Shown here piece by piece: positions 25,699 to 34,770 of a stretch of 64,000 nt of DNA. The notes under the pieces were generated by a model that worked only from the letters and a program-made list of their open reading frames with translations, searched no databases and had not been told where the DNA came from. The translations under genes and the position numbers were made by a program. Numbering within the stretch: position 1 is the first letter of the stretch; each line of letters begins with the position of its first letter. The stretch lies in contig CAMJFC010000004.1 in assembly GCA_946404865.1 (NCBI GenBank), positions 32,855 through 96,854 of the forward strand, given 5' to 3'. This stretch comes from an uncultured Prevotellaceae bacterium (GTDB lineage Bacteria; Bacteroidota; Bacteroidia; Bacteroidales; Bacteroidaceae).

Positions 25699-26538
25699 AT
25701 GACTACAAAAAATCTACAACTCCTCGCAGAGAAAAACCGCAAACGACTCGTAGAGGTCGTTTACAAGGCGAAGGCCGGCCATATCGGAGGCGACCTCTCA
25801 TGCCTTAATGTGATGACTGCCCTCTATTTCCATGTCATGAAAGGGCTTGACCCCAACCAGCCCAAAGCACCTGAGCGCGACCGCTTCGTGCTCAGTAAAG
25901 GACATTGTGTAGAAGCGCTTTATGTTACGCTCGAAGCTAAAGGCTTTCTTCAACCCGAGATTCTTGATACGCTCGGACAGTTCGGGTCTATCCTCTCCGG
26001 TCACCCGACCATTGAGGTGCCGGGCATCGAGGTCAACAGTGGTGCGCTCGGTCATGGGCTTAGCATCGGCATCGGCATGGCTATTTCGGCGAAAATGAAT
26101 AAAAAAGACTACCATACCTATGTGCTCATGGGTGATGGGGAACAGGGCGAAGGCTCTATCTACGAGGCGGCGATGGCGGCACACAAATACCAACTGGACA
26201 ATCTCGTGGCGGTCATCGACCGCAACCACCTCCAAATCAGTGGCGATACGGAGAATGTCATGCCCATCGACAGCATACGCGAGCGTTGGTCTGCCTTCGG
26301 GTGGGATGTCACCAGCATGAATGGTGATGACATGGACGACATTATCCGCACCTTTGATAAGATTGATTATCATAATCATGCACCGCATCTCATCATTAGC
26401 AACACCACGAAAGGAAAAGGAGTGAGTTTCATGGAAGGTATCGCTAAGTGGCATCATGGCGTACTAAACGAGCAGCAATGCCTTGATGCGGTTAAAGAGA
26501 TTGAAGAACGAATCCGCCAATTAGAATCATCGATGTGA
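25699..26538 (+). CDS. transketolase N-terminal subunit (AptA-type)
   Basis: 279 residues covering only the thiamine-diphosphate-binding half of transketolase. LSKGHCVEALYVTLEAKGFL, VNSGALGHGLSIGIGMA and the TPP/Mg motif GDGEQGEGSIYEAAMAAHKY ending in DRN are all present. The pyrimidine-binding half is the next gene, so the two chains should form the active enzyme. Two-chain transketolases are common in sugar-specific pathways, including apulose-4-phosphate transketolase of D-apiose breakdown (AptA/AptB). The following FGGY kinase and FucI-like isomerase complete that set. The start at 25699 excludes the repeat-encoded extension. Confidence 0.82.
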   Translation: MTTKNLQLLAEKNRKRLVEVVYKAKAGHIGGDLSCLNVMTALYFHVMKGLDPNQPKAPERDRFVLSKGHCVEALYVTLEAKGFLQPEILDTLGQFGSILSGHPTIEVPGIEVNSGALGHGLSIGIGMAISAKMNKKDYHTYVLMGDGEQGEGSIYEAAMAAHKYQLDNLVAVIDRNHLQISGDTENVMPIDSIRERWSAFGWDVTSMNGDDMDDIIRTFDKIDYHNHAPHLIISNTTKGKGVSFMEGIAKWHHGVLNEQQCLDAVKEIEERIRQLESSM

Positions 26539-26635
26539 TTTCAATTGCAGCTATATTTCCTATATTTTTATAATATCTCTTTACCGCCTCTCTTTTTTTA
26601 CTTTTTTACTCTTTTACTTTTTTACTTTTAACAAA

Positions 26636-27562
26636 ATGATTGCTTGCAGAAAAATGTTTACTGACACGCTGGTGGAGCTGGCACGTCAAGACAAAGATAT
26701 TATTGCGGTGACAACGGATGCACGTGGTTCTGTCACCCTCGGCGATTTTGCCGAACAATTACCTCAACAGTTCGTGGAATGTGGTATCGCGGAACAAGAT
26801 GCTGTCGGTATTTCCGCAGGATTGGCACACAGCGGAAAGAAGGTGTTTTGCTGCGGACCAGCCTGTTTCTATGTCGCACGCTCTCTCGAACAGGTAAAGG
26901 TTGACCTCGCATATAGCGAGAATCCCGTCACCATTCTTGGTGTGAGTGGCGGCGTGGCCTATGGCGCTCTCGGTGCTACGCACCATTCGCTTCACGATAT
27001 TGCGGCGCTTCGCACTTTCCCGGGTATGACCGTATGTCTGCCCAGCGATTGGAGGGTGACAAGAAAATTGGTCAAATTCCTTGTCGATTTCGACAAACCT
27101 TGTTATGTGCGCGTGGGACGGGCAGCTGTGCCTGATGTGTATGCTGATGACAATTTTGCTTTCCAACTTGGAAAAGCCATCACGGTCACTGAGGGCAATG
27201 ACTTGACCATCATTGCTACAGGCGAGACGGTCTATCATGCTTGGCAGGCCGCACTTGCGCTGAAAGAGAAGGGCATTGGCGCACGGGTACTTGACCTCTC
27301 ATGGATAAAACCGTTCGACGAGGAGGCGGTGAGGAAAGCTGCAAGTGAAACGGGGCGTATCATCACTGTTGAGGAACACAGTCGGTTTGGTGGTCTCGGT
27401 GCCATGGTTTGCGAATGTCTCAGTGAACATCCCGTTCCTGTGCGTATCATCGGCATTCCAGATGAGAATGTGGTGCATGGCACCAATGCCGAAATCTTCC
27501 ATCATTACGGCATGGATGCGGAAGGCATCGTAGCATCAGCCCTCAATTTCCTGAATGTTTAG
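26636..27562 (+). CDS. transketolase C-terminal subunit (AptB-type)
   Basis: 308 residues comprising the pyrimidine-binding and C-terminal domains. The catalytic Glu is in ECGIAEQDAVGISAGLA, with VGRAAVPDVY and the C-terminal domain from LTIIATGETVYHAWQA to the end. It pairs with the preceding subunit. The 97-base gap before it ends in a run of (T)nACTTTTTTACTC-like units. In the proposed pathway it splits a ketose 4-phosphate, passing a two-carbon unit to an acceptor and leaving dihydroxyacetone phosphate; the substrate assignment is inferred from neighbours. Confidence 0.82.
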   Translation: MIACRKMFTDTLVELARQDKDIIAVTTDARGSVTLGDFAEQLPQQFVECGIAEQDAVGISAGLAHSGKKVFCCGPACFYVARSLEQVKVDLAYSENPVTILGVSGGVAYGALGATHHSLHDIAALRTFPGMTVCLPSDWRVTRKLVKFLVDFDKPCYVRVGRAAVPDVYADDNFAFQLGKAITVTEGNDLTIIATGETVYHAWQAALALKEKGIGARVLDLSWIKPFDEEAVRKAASETGRIITVEEHSRFGGLGAMVCECLSEHPVPVRIIGIPDENVVHGTNAEIFHHYGMDAEGIVASALNFLNV

Positions 27563-27648
27563 GGTTTAGGGTACAGTATTAAGCAGATTTCTTACCCCTG
27601 CTCCTTGCCCTCTGCCCCCAATTTCAAACCTCAAAACCTAAAATCTTC

Positions 27649-29184
27649 ATGTTCATCTCAATAGACCAAAGCACATCCTCCACCAAAGCCATGCTTTTTG
27701 ACGAACAGTGCAAAATGCTGGCGCGTGCTAATGTTGACCACAAACAGTATTATCCGCAAGCGGGTTGGGTGGAACACGATGCAGAAGAAATCTACCAAAA
27801 TATGGTAGAGGCCATTCGCAACTTACTCCAATCGGCATCCAACGTTATTTCTCAATCTAACTACTCCTCCCCCTCGGGGGAGGCAGGGAGGGGGGCTTTC
27901 TCCCTCGCTATCACCAACCAACGTGAAACTGTGGTGGTTTGGGATAAAACAACGGGTAAACCCATTTACAATGCGCTCGTTTGGCAAGACAATAGAGGTG
28001 CAGCCCTTTGTCGGCAATTGCGCGAAGAGGGGTATGCGGAAATGGTGAAGGAGAAGACGGGACTGCTCATCGACCCGAATTTCTCTGCAACAGGCGTGCG
28101 ATGGATTCTTGACCATGTAGAGCAAGCACAGGCGATGGCAGAACAGGGATTGCTGCTTATGGGCACCATTGACACCTGGCTCATTTGGCGGCTTACGCAT
28201 GGACAGTCGTTTTACACCGATACGACCAATGCCTCTCGTACCATGCTCTTCAATATCCATACCATGCAATGGGATGACGATTTGCTGCGTCTGTTCCGTA
28301 TTCCTCGTTCGATGATGGCAGAGGTGCTGCCATGCGACGCCATATACGGGACAACGACGGTTGAGGGTATCTTCGAACAATCCATACCCATTGCCGGTGT
28401 CTTGGGCGACTCGCATGGGGCGCTTGTCGGACAGATGTGTTTCGCTGAGGGGGCCGGAAAAGTGACCTATGGCACAGGCTCTTCTGTCATGGTGAACATC
28501 GGTGAACAGCCCAAACCGGCTCCTGAAGGCCTCGTCACCTCTGTCGCTTTTTCTGCCTTCGGAAGGCATTACTATGGCTTTGAAGGGAATATCTATAGTA
28601 CAGGAGCTACCCTGAAATGGATTGCCGACCAATTGCATCTGGTGGGACATCCAGCTGAGATGGAGGCCGAGGCTGTGAAAGTGAACTCTACAGAAGGTGT
28701 CTATATCGTTCCCGCTTTTGCAGGTTTGGGCGCTCCGTGGTGGAAACCTGATGCCAAGGCTGGTGTTATCGGCATGACCTTTGCCACGACACGTGCACAT
28801 TTCCTTAGGGCGGCTCTTGAGTCTATCGCTTATCAAATCAAAGATTTGGTTCAGGTGATGACAAAGAGTTTCTCTACGGAGAACGCATCAGAAAAGGCTA
28901 AAGGTTTGTCTGAAATCTGTGCAGACGGCGGTCCTACGAAAAACCGCTTCCTCATGCAGTTCCAAGCCGACCTGCTCAATACACCGGTCATCTGTACAGA
29001 GGTGGAGGACGCCTCTGCATTGGGCGCTGTCATCATGAACGGCATCGCACGTAAGATATGGACTTCTCCCGAACAGGTTATTCCTTTGCGGAAAGTGACG
29101 CAAGTATTCACGCCTCATCCAGCATCAGATATAGATTCTCTATACCAAGGCTGGAGAAAAGCCGTAGAGAAAATCTGCTCGTAA
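27649..29184 (+). CDS. FGGY-family carbohydrate kinase (candidate D-apulose kinase)
   Basis: 511 residues with the FGGY landmarks: SIDQSTSSTKAMLFD phosphate-1 loop, AITNQRETVVVWDKTTGKPI, GTIDTWLIW, VTYGTGSSVM and ADGGPTKNRFLMQFQADLL. It is closest in feel to the glycerol/xylulose kinase branch. An in-frame insert (QSNYSSPSGEAGRGAFS, near residue 75) is a translated copy of the GC-rich interspersed repeat and lies in a surface loop before AITNQRET, so activity may survive. With the isomerase and split transketolase it fits a ketopentose kinase such as ApsK of D-apiose catabolism; xylulose or another ketose remains possible. Confidence 0.78.
   Translation: MFISIDQSTSSTKAMLFDEQCKMLARANVDHKQYYPQAGWVEHDAEEIYQNMVEAIRNLLQSASNVISQSNYSSPSGEAGRGAFSLAITNQRETVVVWDKTTGKPIYNALVWQDNRGAALCRQLREEGYAEMVKEKTGLLIDPNFSATGVRWILDHVEQAQAMAEQGLLLMGTIDTWLIWRLTHGQSFYTDTTNASRTMLFNIHTMQWDDDLLRLFRIPRSMMAEVLPCDAIYGTTTVEGIFEQSIPIAGVLGDSHGALVGQMCFAEGAGKVTYGTGSSVMVNIGEQPKPAPEGLVTSVAFSAFGRHYYGFEGNIYSTGATLKWIADQLHLVGHPAEMEAEAVKVNSTEGVYIVPAFAGLGAPWWKPDAKAGVIGMTFATTRAHFLRAALESIAYQIKDLVQVMTKSFSTENASEKAKGLSEICADGGPTKNRFLMQFQADLLNTPVICTEVEDASALGAVIMNGIARKIWTSPEQVIPLRKVTQVFTPHPASDIDSLYQGWRKAVEKICS
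27858..27897 (+). repeat. GC-rich palindromic interspersed repeat, copy 5 inside the kinase gene
   Basis: TAACTACT, CCTCCCCCTCGGGGGAGG, then CAGGGAGGGGGG: same layout and orientation as the copies at 14521 and 15922, here translated in frame. Confidence 0.8.
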
Positions 29185-29294
29185 TTTTATTTTTTATCGG
29201 ATTATTCTCCTTTTTACTTTATTTACCTCATTTGCCTCATTCACCCCATTCACCTCATTCATTCCCCATAAAAACCCATTAACCCCATAACAAT

Positions 29295-30719
29295 ATGAAA
29301 AACGGAAAAACTTGTTTCGGCGTGATCATCGGAACACGCGCATATTTCAATTCTGAACTGGCACGCGACGTGCGCAAACAACTACTCAAGACCATGGACG
29401 ACCTCGGCTATGAGTATGTCATCTTGCCCGAGGACGCTACTCCCACAGGTAGTAGCAGTATTGAGACTCGTGATGATGGCCTGAAAGTTTCAAAACAATT
29501 CCGTGCCCATCGTGATGAGATAGACGGTATTGTGGTTTCGTTACCTAATTTCGGTTTCGAGATTGGTATCATCAATGCCATCAGTGATGCTGACCTCAAT
29601 GTGCCGGTGTTGGTTCAAGCGTGTGACGATGAGAATGACAAGGTTGACCTTGACAGTCGCCGAGATGCTTTCTGCGGAAAAATCTCCGTCTGCAACAACC
29701 TCTATCAATATGGTATCCCTTTCACTGATACTACATTGCATACCTATAGCATCAACAGTCCCTTGCTGGCTCAAGACCTTAAAAAATTTGCTGCTGTCTG
29801 TCGAGTGGTTAATGGACTCCGTCACTGCCGGCTTGGACAAATCGGTACCCGGCCGCTCGGCTTCAATACCTGCCGGGCCAGTGAGAAACTGCTACAACGG
29901 AGTGGTATCACAGTGGTGCCTGCCGACCTCTCCGAGATTCTCTTTGCCGCTCAGAAGGTAAGTGACGACGACCCGAAGTTCAAGGAGATGTGCAGCCGTA
30001 TTCACAACTATGCCAAGGTGCCGGAGAGCTACCGGGAGAAACTGAACGTACAGGCTAAATTTGGTGTGGCGGTGGAGAATTGGATTGAGGCAAACGATGT
30101 GCAGGCGGTGGCCATCCAGTGCTGGGATTCGCTCGAGCAAAACTATGGTTGCGCTCCCTGTATCACCATGTCCATGCTCAGTGACAAACTGATTCCTGCG
30201 GCTTGTGAGACAGACTTGGCTGGTGCCATCTCCATGTATGCGCTCGCACTCGCCAGCGAACAGGCTCCAGCCTTGCTCGACTGGAACAATAATTTTGCGG
30301 AGGAACGCAACAAATGCGTATGTACGCACTGCGGCAACTTCCCCAAACAGTTCGTCGGAAACGATAACCTCAAACTGGGTCCGTTGGGAGTTCTTGGACG
30401 CACTCTCGGCAAGGTCAACACTTTCGGTGCTGTTTATGCGAAAGTGTCTGCGGGCGATTTCACGTTCTTCCGTATCTCTACGGACGACCCGAAGGGGTGT
30501 ATCAAGGCATACCTCGGCAAGGGCGAAATCACGGATGAACCCTATGGCATGGATGGCTGTATCGCCGTGACAAAGGTGGATAACCTCCAAAAACTGATGA
30601 AATACATTTGTAAAAACGGATTCGAGCACCATGTGGCTATGTGCCGCACCGATGTGGTCGATATCCTCAATGAGGCCATTGAGACCTACCTCGGATGGAA
30701 CCTCTATGTGCATGAATAA
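29295..30719 (+). CDS. L-fucose/L-arabinose isomerase-family sugar isomerase
   Basis: 474 residues with the FucI/AraA-like layout: an N-terminal Rossmann-like half (FGVIIGTRAYFNSELARDV, DGIVVSLPNFGFEIGI) and a C-terminal half with metal-site style acidic and His residues (QCWDSLEQNYGCAPC, CETDLAGAISMYALALAS). It is shorter than FucI (about 590). It should interconvert an aldose and a ketose using a divalent metal. With the kinase and the two-chain transketolase the substrate may be D-apiose; the superfamily is supported by sequence, the substrate only by neighbours. The 110-base spacer upstream is pyrimidine-rich (TTTACCTCATTTGCCTCATT). Confidence 0.72.
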   Translation: MKNGKTCFGVIIGTRAYFNSELARDVRKQLLKTMDDLGYEYVILPEDATPTGSSSIETRDDGLKVSKQFRAHRDEIDGIVVSLPNFGFEIGIINAISDADLNVPVLVQACDDENDKVDLDSRRDAFCGKISVCNNLYQYGIPFTDTTLHTYSINSPLLAQDLKKFAAVCRVVNGLRHCRLGQIGTRPLGFNTCRASEKLLQRSGITVVPADLSEILFAAQKVSDDDPKFKEMCSRIHNYAKVPESYREKLNVQAKFGVAVENWIEANDVQAVAIQCWDSLEQNYGCAPCITMSMLSDKLIPAACETDLAGAISMYALALASEQAPALLDWNNNFAEERNKCVCTHCGNFPKQFVGNDNLKLGPLGVLGRTLGKVNTFGAVYAKVSAGDFTFFRISTDDPKGCIKAYLGKGEITDEPYGMDGCIAVTKVDNLQKLMKYICKNGFEHHVAMCRTDVVDILNEAIETYLGWNLYVHE

Positions 30720-30826
30720 AAGAGAATATCTATAGCCTCTATGGTTTCTATAGTTTCTATGGTCTTTATAGTTTCTATAGTCACTACACTTTCTATAGTC
30801 TCTATAAATTTAAATTTTTTCATTTG
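30720..30826 (+). repeat. degenerate tandem repeat spacer (TTTCTATAG units)
   Basis: About ten 9-base units (TTTCTATAG, TTTCTATGG, CCTCTATGG and similar) fill the gap between the isomerase stop and the aldolase start. It is not CRISPR-like: the units are contiguous, with no spacers. Confidence 0.75.
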
Positions 30827-31783
30827 ATGCAAACAAAAAAATATTGTGGCGTGGTTGTCCCTATGGTGACTCCCGTCACTGAGAACGGTGTGCTCGATAC
30901 GGCTTCTGTCGAGCGCATCGTCTCGTTCTTTGTCGTGAATGGTGTCTCACCCTTGCTCATGGGCACGACGGGCGAGGGTAATTCTGTCTCTCAGGCTGAT
31001 GGCCTGAAACTCGTTGAGACGGCGGTAAAAGCACGTGACCTCAAATGCTCTGACCCTCAAGAAAACAATTCTCCTTCCCCCTGTCCCCTGGCCCCTGCCA
31101 CCATAATATATGCCGGACTGACGGGCAATTGTTTTGCTGAACAGTTGGCACAGGCGGAAGCTTATACAAAGGCTGGAGCTGATGTGATTGTGGCCACATT
31201 GCCTACGTACTATGCGCTTACGCCCGAACAGATGTATCAATACTATAAGTGCTTGGTCGACAATATCAAAGGACCGTTGATGTTATATAATATCCTGGCC
31301 ACTACTCACATGAGCATACCTGTAGATGTCATCCGTCGCTTGGCTGACCATCCCAACATCGTGGGACTGAAAGATTCGGAGCGCGACCTCGAACGCATGG
31401 CGGCATGTATCGAGATAGCGAAGGGGCGGGATGATTTCGCCTATTTCTGTGGATGGGCAGCTCAGTCAGCACATGCCTTGGAGTTGGGCGGTGATGGTAT
31501 CGTACCTTCCACGGGTAACTTCGTGCCGAATATGTTCTGCCAACTATATGAGGCGGCAGTTAGAGGCGATATGGCAACCGCCAACCGTTTACAGGACGAG
31601 ACCAACGAGATAGCGAAGATTTACCAGAAAGACCGCACGCTCGGACAGAGTCTGGCAGCACTCAAGGTGATGATGCAAACCAAAGACCTTTGTCAGCCCT
31701 TCATGCTCATGCCGCTCAACCGCTTATCTGACGAAGAGGAGCAAACCATCGCGTCTAAAGCGTTAGCATGTTCTCGTAAATAG
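30827..31783 (+). CDS. DapA/NanA-superfamily aldolase (candidate Dha aldolase)
   Basis: 318 residues from the ATG at 30827 (a TTG lies one codon earlier). Schiff-base aldolase landmarks: GTTGEG at 46-51, catalytic Tyr154 in LMLYNI and Lys182 in VGLKDS. Family members cleave 2-keto-3-deoxy acids to pyruvate plus an aldehyde or run the reverse. No lysine-pathway genes are nearby, so a catabolic lyase is favoured. Neighbours suggest 3-deoxy-D-lyxo-2-heptulosaric acid (Dha) as substrate, giving pyruvate and a four-carbon uronate semialdehyde; a sialic-acid or KDG-type substrate is the alternative. Residues about 74-90 (ENNSPSPCPLAP) are a low-complexity insert. Confidence 0.78.
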   Translation: MQTKKYCGVVVPMVTPVTENGVLDTASVERIVSFFVVNGVSPLLMGTTGEGNSVSQADGLKLVETAVKARDLKCSDPQENNSPSPCPLAPATIIYAGLTGNCFAEQLAQAEAYTKAGADVIVATLPTYYALTPEQMYQYYKCLVDNIKGPLMLYNILATTHMSIPVDVIRRLADHPNIVGLKDSERDLERMAACIEIAKGRDDFAYFCGWAAQSAHALELGGDGIVPSTGNFVPNMFCQLYEAAVRGDMATANRLQDETNEIAKIYQKDRTLGQSLAALKVMMQTKDLCQPFMLMPLNRLSDEEEQTIASKALACSRK

Positions 31784-31844
31784 CCTTATTTGGCATGTTC
31801 CCGTAAAATAGCCCTATTTGGCATGTTCTCATAAATAACTTTAT
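31766..31844 (+). repeat. three tandem 27-28-bp repeats over the aldolase 3' end
   Basis: GCATGTTCTCGTAAATAGCC-type units start at 31766, 31793 and 31821. The first encodes the last residues (CSRK) and the TAG stop of the aldolase; the other two are in the spacer. Confidence 0.8.
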
Positions 31845-31957
31845 ATGTACATTTGTCTTCACTCCTTCACTCCTTCACTCCCAACTTCTCATACGTCCAA
31901 ACTCCCAAACTCCTAAACTCCTCCCCCCAAAAAAACTCCTAAACTCCCAGAATAATC

Positions 31958-33520
31958 ATGCATTGGATTGATTACGTCATCGTTTTGGCCTCTATACTCG
32001 CCGCCATAGGAGCAGGTCTCTTTTTTGCGAGAAAACAAAAAGACACCTCTGCCTATTTCGCCGGCGGTGGTAAGATTCCCGCATGGGCGGTGGGCATGAG
32101 TATCTTTGCCACGCTCATTTCAAGTGTCACTTTCCTGGCTTATCCTGGAGCAGCCTATGGTGGCAACTGGATTTTGCTGGTACAGGGACTCATGGTGCCT
32201 ATCGTCTTGCTCGCGTTGATAGGGGTCATTGTACCTTTGTTCAGAAAGGTGATACGATTGAGTACCTACGAGTATTTCGAACGCCGATTCGGGCTCTTTG
32301 CACGTCTCTACAGTTCGGTGGCCTTTACATTGGGACATTTTTCGAAGTCGGGCACCGTCTTCTTCTTGGTCAGCATGGCATTGGCAACATTCTTGGGCAT
32401 CGACATCTATACCATTGTCTTGGTTCTTGGTATCACCATTATCATATTGACCTTGCTCGGTGGCATGGAGGCTATCGTGTGGATGGATGTGGCGCAAGGG
32501 ATGTTGCTCATCGGGGGCGGTGTTATCTGTGTGCTGGTGCTGCTCTTTTTGCCCGAGGGAGGTCCCTCAGAGGTGATGCGTATCGCCACAGAGAATAACA
32601 AAATCGACTTCGGACCGTATGATTGGAGTCTGGTGGACCTGACATTCCTCGTGATGGTGCTCAACGGTATCTTTTATGCTTTGCAGAAATATGGCACCGA
32701 CCAGACAATCGTGCAACGTTACCTCGCTGCCAAAAATGATAAAGAGGCAAAAAAGGCGGCTTATATTGGTGTGCTGATGTCTGTGCCTATCTGGGCGCTC
32801 TTTATGTTCATCGGCACTTGCTTGTTCGCATATTATCATTCGTCTGGGGCACCTGTTTTGCCTGTTGACATCAAGGCTGATGAAGTGTTTCCGTATTTTA
32901 TTGCTCATGAACTGCCGGTGGGCATCCGCGGACTGATTGTGGCGGCCTTGGCAGCGGCTGCTATCTCCAGTCTCGACTCTGATCTCAACTGTATCTCGGC
33001 CATTGCTGTGCAGGATTACTATGCACGGTTCAAGAAGAATGCCACCGACAGTCAGAAACTGCGCTTTGGCCGTTGGATGGTCGTGGCCAGTGGAGTAGGG
33101 GCTGTCGGGGTGGCGTGCCTATACATCTCATGGGGCGGTGAAGGGGTCCTCGGTGCCTTGTTTGCGCTTTATGCCATCTTCTCTGCGGGTATAGTCGGTA
33201 TCTTTATGCTCGGACTTTTCAGCCGCAGAGCCAATAAACAAGGATTGTATATAGGCATCATCGTGGCTGTGCTCTTCACGGCATACGCAGTTCTTACTTC
33301 GACGAAAGTGGATATCGACGGCAACGGCACCAAGGAGATTCTCCTCGATATGGGCGATTATAATTTCTCCCATCACAAATACATGCTCGGTGTATATAGT
33401 CATCTGATAGTCCTCGTCGTCGGCTATATTGCCAGTTTCTTCTTCAAAACGCCAAAAGCCCCCAAAGAACTCACCATCTACGGCTACCTTGAAGCAAAAA
33501 AGAAAAAGAATCATTCATAA
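31958..33520 (+). CDS. sodium:solute symporter (SSS family)
   Basis: 520 residues, about 13 hydrophobic segments from IDYVIVLASILAAIGAGLFF to HLIVLVVGYIASFFF. SSS hallmarks include FAGGGKIPAWAVGMSIFATL, the sodium-site helix ISSVTFLAYPG, YEYFERRFG and AALAAAAISSLDSDLNCIS. It should import an organic acid or sugar with sodium across the inner membrane. Lying between the aldolase and the iron dehydrogenase, it probably carries the pathway's entry substrate; sialic-acid transporters of this family offer a precedent for Dha, a related ulosaric acid. The upstream spacer holds tandem repeats and a CT-rich tract (CACTCCTTCACTCCTTCACT). Confidence 0.85.
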   Translation: MHWIDYVIVLASILAAIGAGLFFARKQKDTSAYFAGGGKIPAWAVGMSIFATLISSVTFLAYPGAAYGGNWILLVQGLMVPIVLLALIGVIVPLFRKVIRLSTYEYFERRFGLFARLYSSVAFTLGHFSKSGTVFFLVSMALATFLGIDIYTIVLVLGITIIILTLLGGMEAIVWMDVAQGMLLIGGGVICVLVLLFLPEGGPSEVMRIATENNKIDFGPYDWSLVDLTFLVMVLNGIFYALQKYGTDQTIVQRYLAAKNDKEAKKAAYIGVLMSVPIWALFMFIGTCLFAYYHSSGAPVLPVDIKADEVFPYFIAHELPVGIRGLIVAALAAAAISSLDSDLNCISAIAVQDYYARFKKNATDSQKLRFGRWMVVASGVGAVGVACLYISWGGEGVLGALFALYAIFSAGIVGIFMLGLFSRRANKQGLYIGIIVAVLFTAYAVLTSTKVDIDGNGTKEILLDMGDYNFSHHKYMLGVYSHLIVLVVGYIASFFFKTPKAPKELTIYGYLEAKKKKNHS

Positions 33521-33585
33521 TTCGTAATTTATAATTCTTCATCGCCGCAGGCAACAATTTTTCGGACAGAGTCCTCAACAACTCG

Positions 33586-33620
33586 TCAACATTCAACATT
33601 CAACATTCAACATTCAAAAT
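33586..33620 (+). repeat. TCAACAT 7-bp tandem repeat upstream of the iron dehydrogenase
   Basis: Four exact copies of TCAACAT plus one variant (TCAAAAT) end 4 bases before the start codon at 33625, exactly where ribosome loading occurs. Confidence 0.9.
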
Positions 33621-33624
33621 CCCC

Positions 33625-34770
33625 ATGACTCCCATCACTCTTCTTCAACCCCAGAAAATCGTGTTTGGAACAGGTTGCATCCAGACCTTTTGTGATGACT
33701 ACCTGAAATTAGGATACAAAAAAATGGTGTTGCTCACGGCTCCACCCATCTTGCCGTTGATTGAACCTGTATTACTGCAATTGCAGTCCAATGGCGTACA
33801 GCTATTGGTAGTCAGTGACATCGTTGCAGAGCCTACCGTGTCGGATTTCAATGCCATCCTTGAGAAAGCGCGTGCTTTTCATGCTGACAGCGTGGCGGGT
33901 ATCGGTGGTGGCAGCGTGCTCGACCTCACTAAACTCGTTGCTGCTTTTGTCAACAGTGAGCAACAGGTGGTGGACTGCTTCGGCACGGGATTGATTCTGA
34001 AAAAAGGACTTTGGTTCGCTTGCCTGCCTACCACTGCGGGCACGGGCAGTGAGGTGTCGCCGAATGCGATTCTGCTCGATGAACGTGATGCACTCAAAAA
34101 AGGTGTGGTCAGTCCGTTCTTAATCGCGGATGCGGCCTATGTGGATCCGAAACTCACATGGACGGTACCTCCACGTGTAACGGCCGACACAGGCATGGAT
34201 GCGCTCACACATTGCATCGAGGCTTATACCAATAAGTTCGCCCACCCTGCGGTGGATATCTATGCTTTGCAAGGTATCCGTCTCATCGCTGCCCATTTGA
34301 ATCAAGCGGTGAAAAACGGACAAGACCAAGAGGCACGTGAGGCCTTGGCACTCGGGTCGCTCTATGGCGGCCTTTGTCTGGGACCGGTCAATACGGCTGC
34401 TGTGCATGCTCTCTCTTATCCTCTCGGAGGGGAGTTCCATATTCCACATGGACTGTCGAATGCCATCCTCTTACCTACAGTCATGAAATTTAACCGTCCG
34501 GCCAATCTCCGTCGTTATGCTGAAGTGGCTCTTGCTTTAGGTGTCCAACCGGGTGCTAATGATGATGAGACGGCCCAACGCGGTGTCGATTTTATTGACC
34601 AACTCTCTGAAGCGGTTGGCATTCCCAAAAAACTCTCCGACATCGGTATTCCGCAGTCGGCCGTAGAAGGCATGGCCAACGCTGCATTGAAAGTTCAGAG
34701 GCTTTTGAAAAACAACCCCCGAGAGGTGTCTCTCCAAGATGCCCGTGACATTTACAATGCTTTATACTAA
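33625..34770 (+). CDS. iron-containing alcohol dehydrogenase (FucO-like)
   Basis: 381 residues of the group III iron alcohol dehydrogenase family: IVFGTGCIQTF, the NAD motif GIGGGSVLDLTK, PTTAGTGSEVSPNAIL, and metal ligands in TGMDALTHCIEAY, HALSYPLGGEFHIPHG. Members typically reduce short hydroxy-aldehydes such as lactaldehyde. In the proposed pathway it would reduce the C4 semialdehyde left by the aldolase to D-threonate, the substrate of the kinase two genes downstream. The direct alternative is oxidation of a sugar alcohol. Its start sits immediately after the TCAACAT repeat array. Confidence 0.82.
   Translation: MTPITLLQPQKIVFGTGCIQTFCDDYLKLGYKKMVLLTAPPILPLIEPVLLQLQSNGVQLLVVSDIVAEPTVSDFNAILEKARAFHADSVAGIGGGSVLDLTKLVAAFVNSEQQVVDCFGTGLILKKGLWFACLPTTAGTGSEVSPNAILLDERDALKKGVVSPFLIADAAYVDPKLTWTVPPRVTADTGMDALTHCIEAYTNKFAHPAVDIYALQGIRLIAAHLNQAVKNGQDQEAREALALGSLYGGLCLGPVNTAAVHALSYPLGGEFHIPHGLSNAILLPTVMKFNRPANLRRYAEVALALGVQPGANDDETAQRGVDFIDQLSEAVGIPKKLSDIGIPQSAVEGMANAALKVQRLLKNNPREVSLQDARDIYNALY

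Noticed and set aside
30720..30826. CRISPR-like array
   Set aside because: Units of about 9 bases are contiguous and degenerate, with no spacers and no cas genes.
30827..31783. Dihydrodipicolinate synthase for lysine synthesis
   Set aside because: The context is catabolic with a symporter and dehydrogenase; the superfamily also contains many 2-keto-3-deoxy acid lyases.
33586..33620. CRISPR or iteron origin
   Set aside because: A simple 7-bp tandem repeat in a leader; no replication gene or origin features nearby.
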